From Laetiporus sulphureus 93-53 (taxonomy: Eukaryota > Basidiomycota > Agaricomycetes > Polyporales > Laetiporaceae), in assembly GCF_001632365.1 (NCBI RefSeq), contig NW_024468533.1, positions 5,974-26,543 on the forward strand: a DNA stretch of 20,570 nt, in the 5' to 3' direction. Positions 19,600 through 20,570 of this stretch are shown piece by piece (position 1 is the first letter of the stretch; the number at the start of each line of letters is the position of its first letter). The position numbers and the translations under genes are program-made. Below the pieces are notes generated by a model, which was given only the letters and a program-made list of their open reading frames with translations, was not told the origin of the DNA and did not search any database.

Positions 19600-19845
19600 C
19601 TAATTCAACATTAACATGGTGTTGAAAGCTGACAGAGTTTTACTACCTTATAAATGAGGCTAACTGTTCATACACTACTGGGGTAAGAACGTGAAAAGGG
19701 TAAATACCATACACTAAGCCTGGTTGCTGGGAAGAACGGAGAGAAGTAGCGAAGGAATTGGATCAACGAGTACAACTCGAATCTCCATGGGACAGAGCAG
19801 AAGAAGAGGGAGAAATCACACCGAGTACTACTCAGTGCGTTCTGT
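19600..19845. repeat. Decayed copy 3 of the divergent partner and dispersed repeat
   Basis: About 19600-19700 resembles exon 1 and the donor of the 5074 gene: CACTACTGGGGTAAGAA is identical at 5169-5185 and 19672-19688, and weaker matches extend upstream. About 19755-19845 matches block 2 of the dispersed repeat. The distance from this splice site to the start of the divergent minus-strand gene is about 330 bp, against about 340 bp at the left locus. The copy is shortened and without coding capacity. Confidence 0.6.
19768..19837. repeat. AGTACAACT inverted repeats (repeat copy 3)
   Basis: AGTACAACT lies at 19769-19777 with arms CG..CG. A degraded second site, CACCGAGTACTACTCAGTG, lies at 19819-19837, about 54 bp on. 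The second site has lost the exact core but keeps most of its pairing. Confidence 0.5.
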
Positions 19846-20570
19846 TGACCTAACCAAAGCTCCCCAATTTGCTCTTCTTCGCAGGGGCACCAGCCACCGG
19901 CGATGCAAAGACGTGCCTCTAATACATCTGCACCTGGGCAGCTGCAGGAAGTGGCTACAGTGCACCCACTCCATTTCCGCCTGCACTGTGTCCAGGGATA
20001 GGCGAGATGCCAGAGCTGCCCGGTGCGGGAGCGACTGAGTGTGCGGATGGGCGAGGGTGGCGGGCGCACCATCGAGGTGGCGATCAGAGTCGTCGCCTGT
20101 CGTAGCCTTCAACAGCGTCTCCTCGAAACCGATTGAACTGTCCTGGCTACGTGAGCGAGAGGGAGAGCCGAGAGTTAGAACCTGAACGTGAATGTGAGCG
20201 GCCGGGACGGTGAAATTGGCGTTCGCCATGTGGCTACTGCGAAGAACGGCCAGTGGCGTCGGTATAGCGTATTCGCACGGCCTCGTCGTGCTCACGGCCT
20301 TCAGCGTGGTATAAACGCTGTTGCGGCGAAGGATGGTTGTACGGGTGAAGAACGGGCATGCTCATGTTGCCCGAGGGCTGAAACGGAATGATACGTGAAG
20401 CCTCTGTAGCCTGGCCATTGGCTGCCACATACTGAGGTGAATTGGATGTCTGACGACGAGTCAGCAAGAATAACTACACCTAGACATCGGGACGACCTAC
20501 AGAAGCACTGTATCGACACGGTCTGTCAATCGTTTCACAGTCAAGGTCACCCCCGCTGCGCATCCTCTTT
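19846..20570 (-). other. Possible edge of a host gene on the minus strand
   Basis: GC-rich sequence with two long minus-strand open frames: 20467-20234 (LTRRQTSNSPQYVAANGQAT..., Pro/Gln/His-rich) and 20295-19828 (MANANFTVPAAHIHVQVLTL..., then ETLLKATTGDDSDRHLDG). They overlap in different frames without a clear intron between them. Composition and low-complexity Ser/Pro content resemble the disordered parts of fungal regulatory proteins, but no domain is seen. It could be a partial gene running off the right edge and cut by repeat copy 3, or non-coding GC-rich DNA. Confidence 0.22.

Overview
The window reads as nuclear DNA of a filamentous fungus, most likely a basidiomycete. The coding stretches are cut by many short introns (44-68 nt; one of 104 nt) with GT..AG ends and CTRAY-like branch points. 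The main gene belongs to the fungal RecQ-type helicases that carry OrsD-like zinc fingers, which are common as repeated, often subtelomeric, genes in fungi. No rRNA, tRNA, CRISPR array or bacterial signal was seen. All exon models here were built by eye from frame, splice signals and phase.

The left part (1-3.6 kb) is repeat-rich and nearly gene-free. It holds three copies of a dispersed repeat that ends in a hairpin plus TATATAGATAG, a fourth hairpin/TATATAGATAG unit, a 289-bp element with 82-bp inverted terminal repeats, and a 284-bp tandem duplication. From 3.6 to 9.3 kb lie a three-exon gene of unknown function (3596-4553), a first-exon relic of another gene (minus, 4735-4830), a divergent plus-strand gene that looks damaged (5074-5908), a composite dispersed repeat (5264-6850), a decayed gene (7320-8556), and a decayed antisense fragment of the helicase gene (8844-9310).

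The centrepiece is a six-exon plus-strand gene (10231-15795, predicted 1753 aa). It encodes N-terminal zinc fingers, an OrsD-like zinc-finger pair, a region with the catalytic signature of a tyrosine recombinase (Arg, Lys, R-x-x-R, H-x8-Y), a RecQ/DEAH helicase and a Cys-rich C-terminus. Within 200 bp upstream of its start are three inverted repeats. Two of them share the core AGTTGTACT, and the same core, also as a pair about 55 bp apart, recurs in the three copies of the dispersed repeat.

To the right are repeat copy 2 (16044-16720), a seven-exon minus-strand gene of unknown function (17292-19346) and repeat copy 3 (about 19600-19845). The first exon of the 17292-19346 gene and its divergent neighbour match the relic pair at 4.7-5.2 kb, so the divergent module exists twice, once on each side of the helicase. 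My inference is that the window is a mobile or recombining accessory region. In it a recombinase-helicase fusion gene travels, or once travelled, with two unknown cargo genes and a family of palindromic repeats. The ends of any such element were not found.
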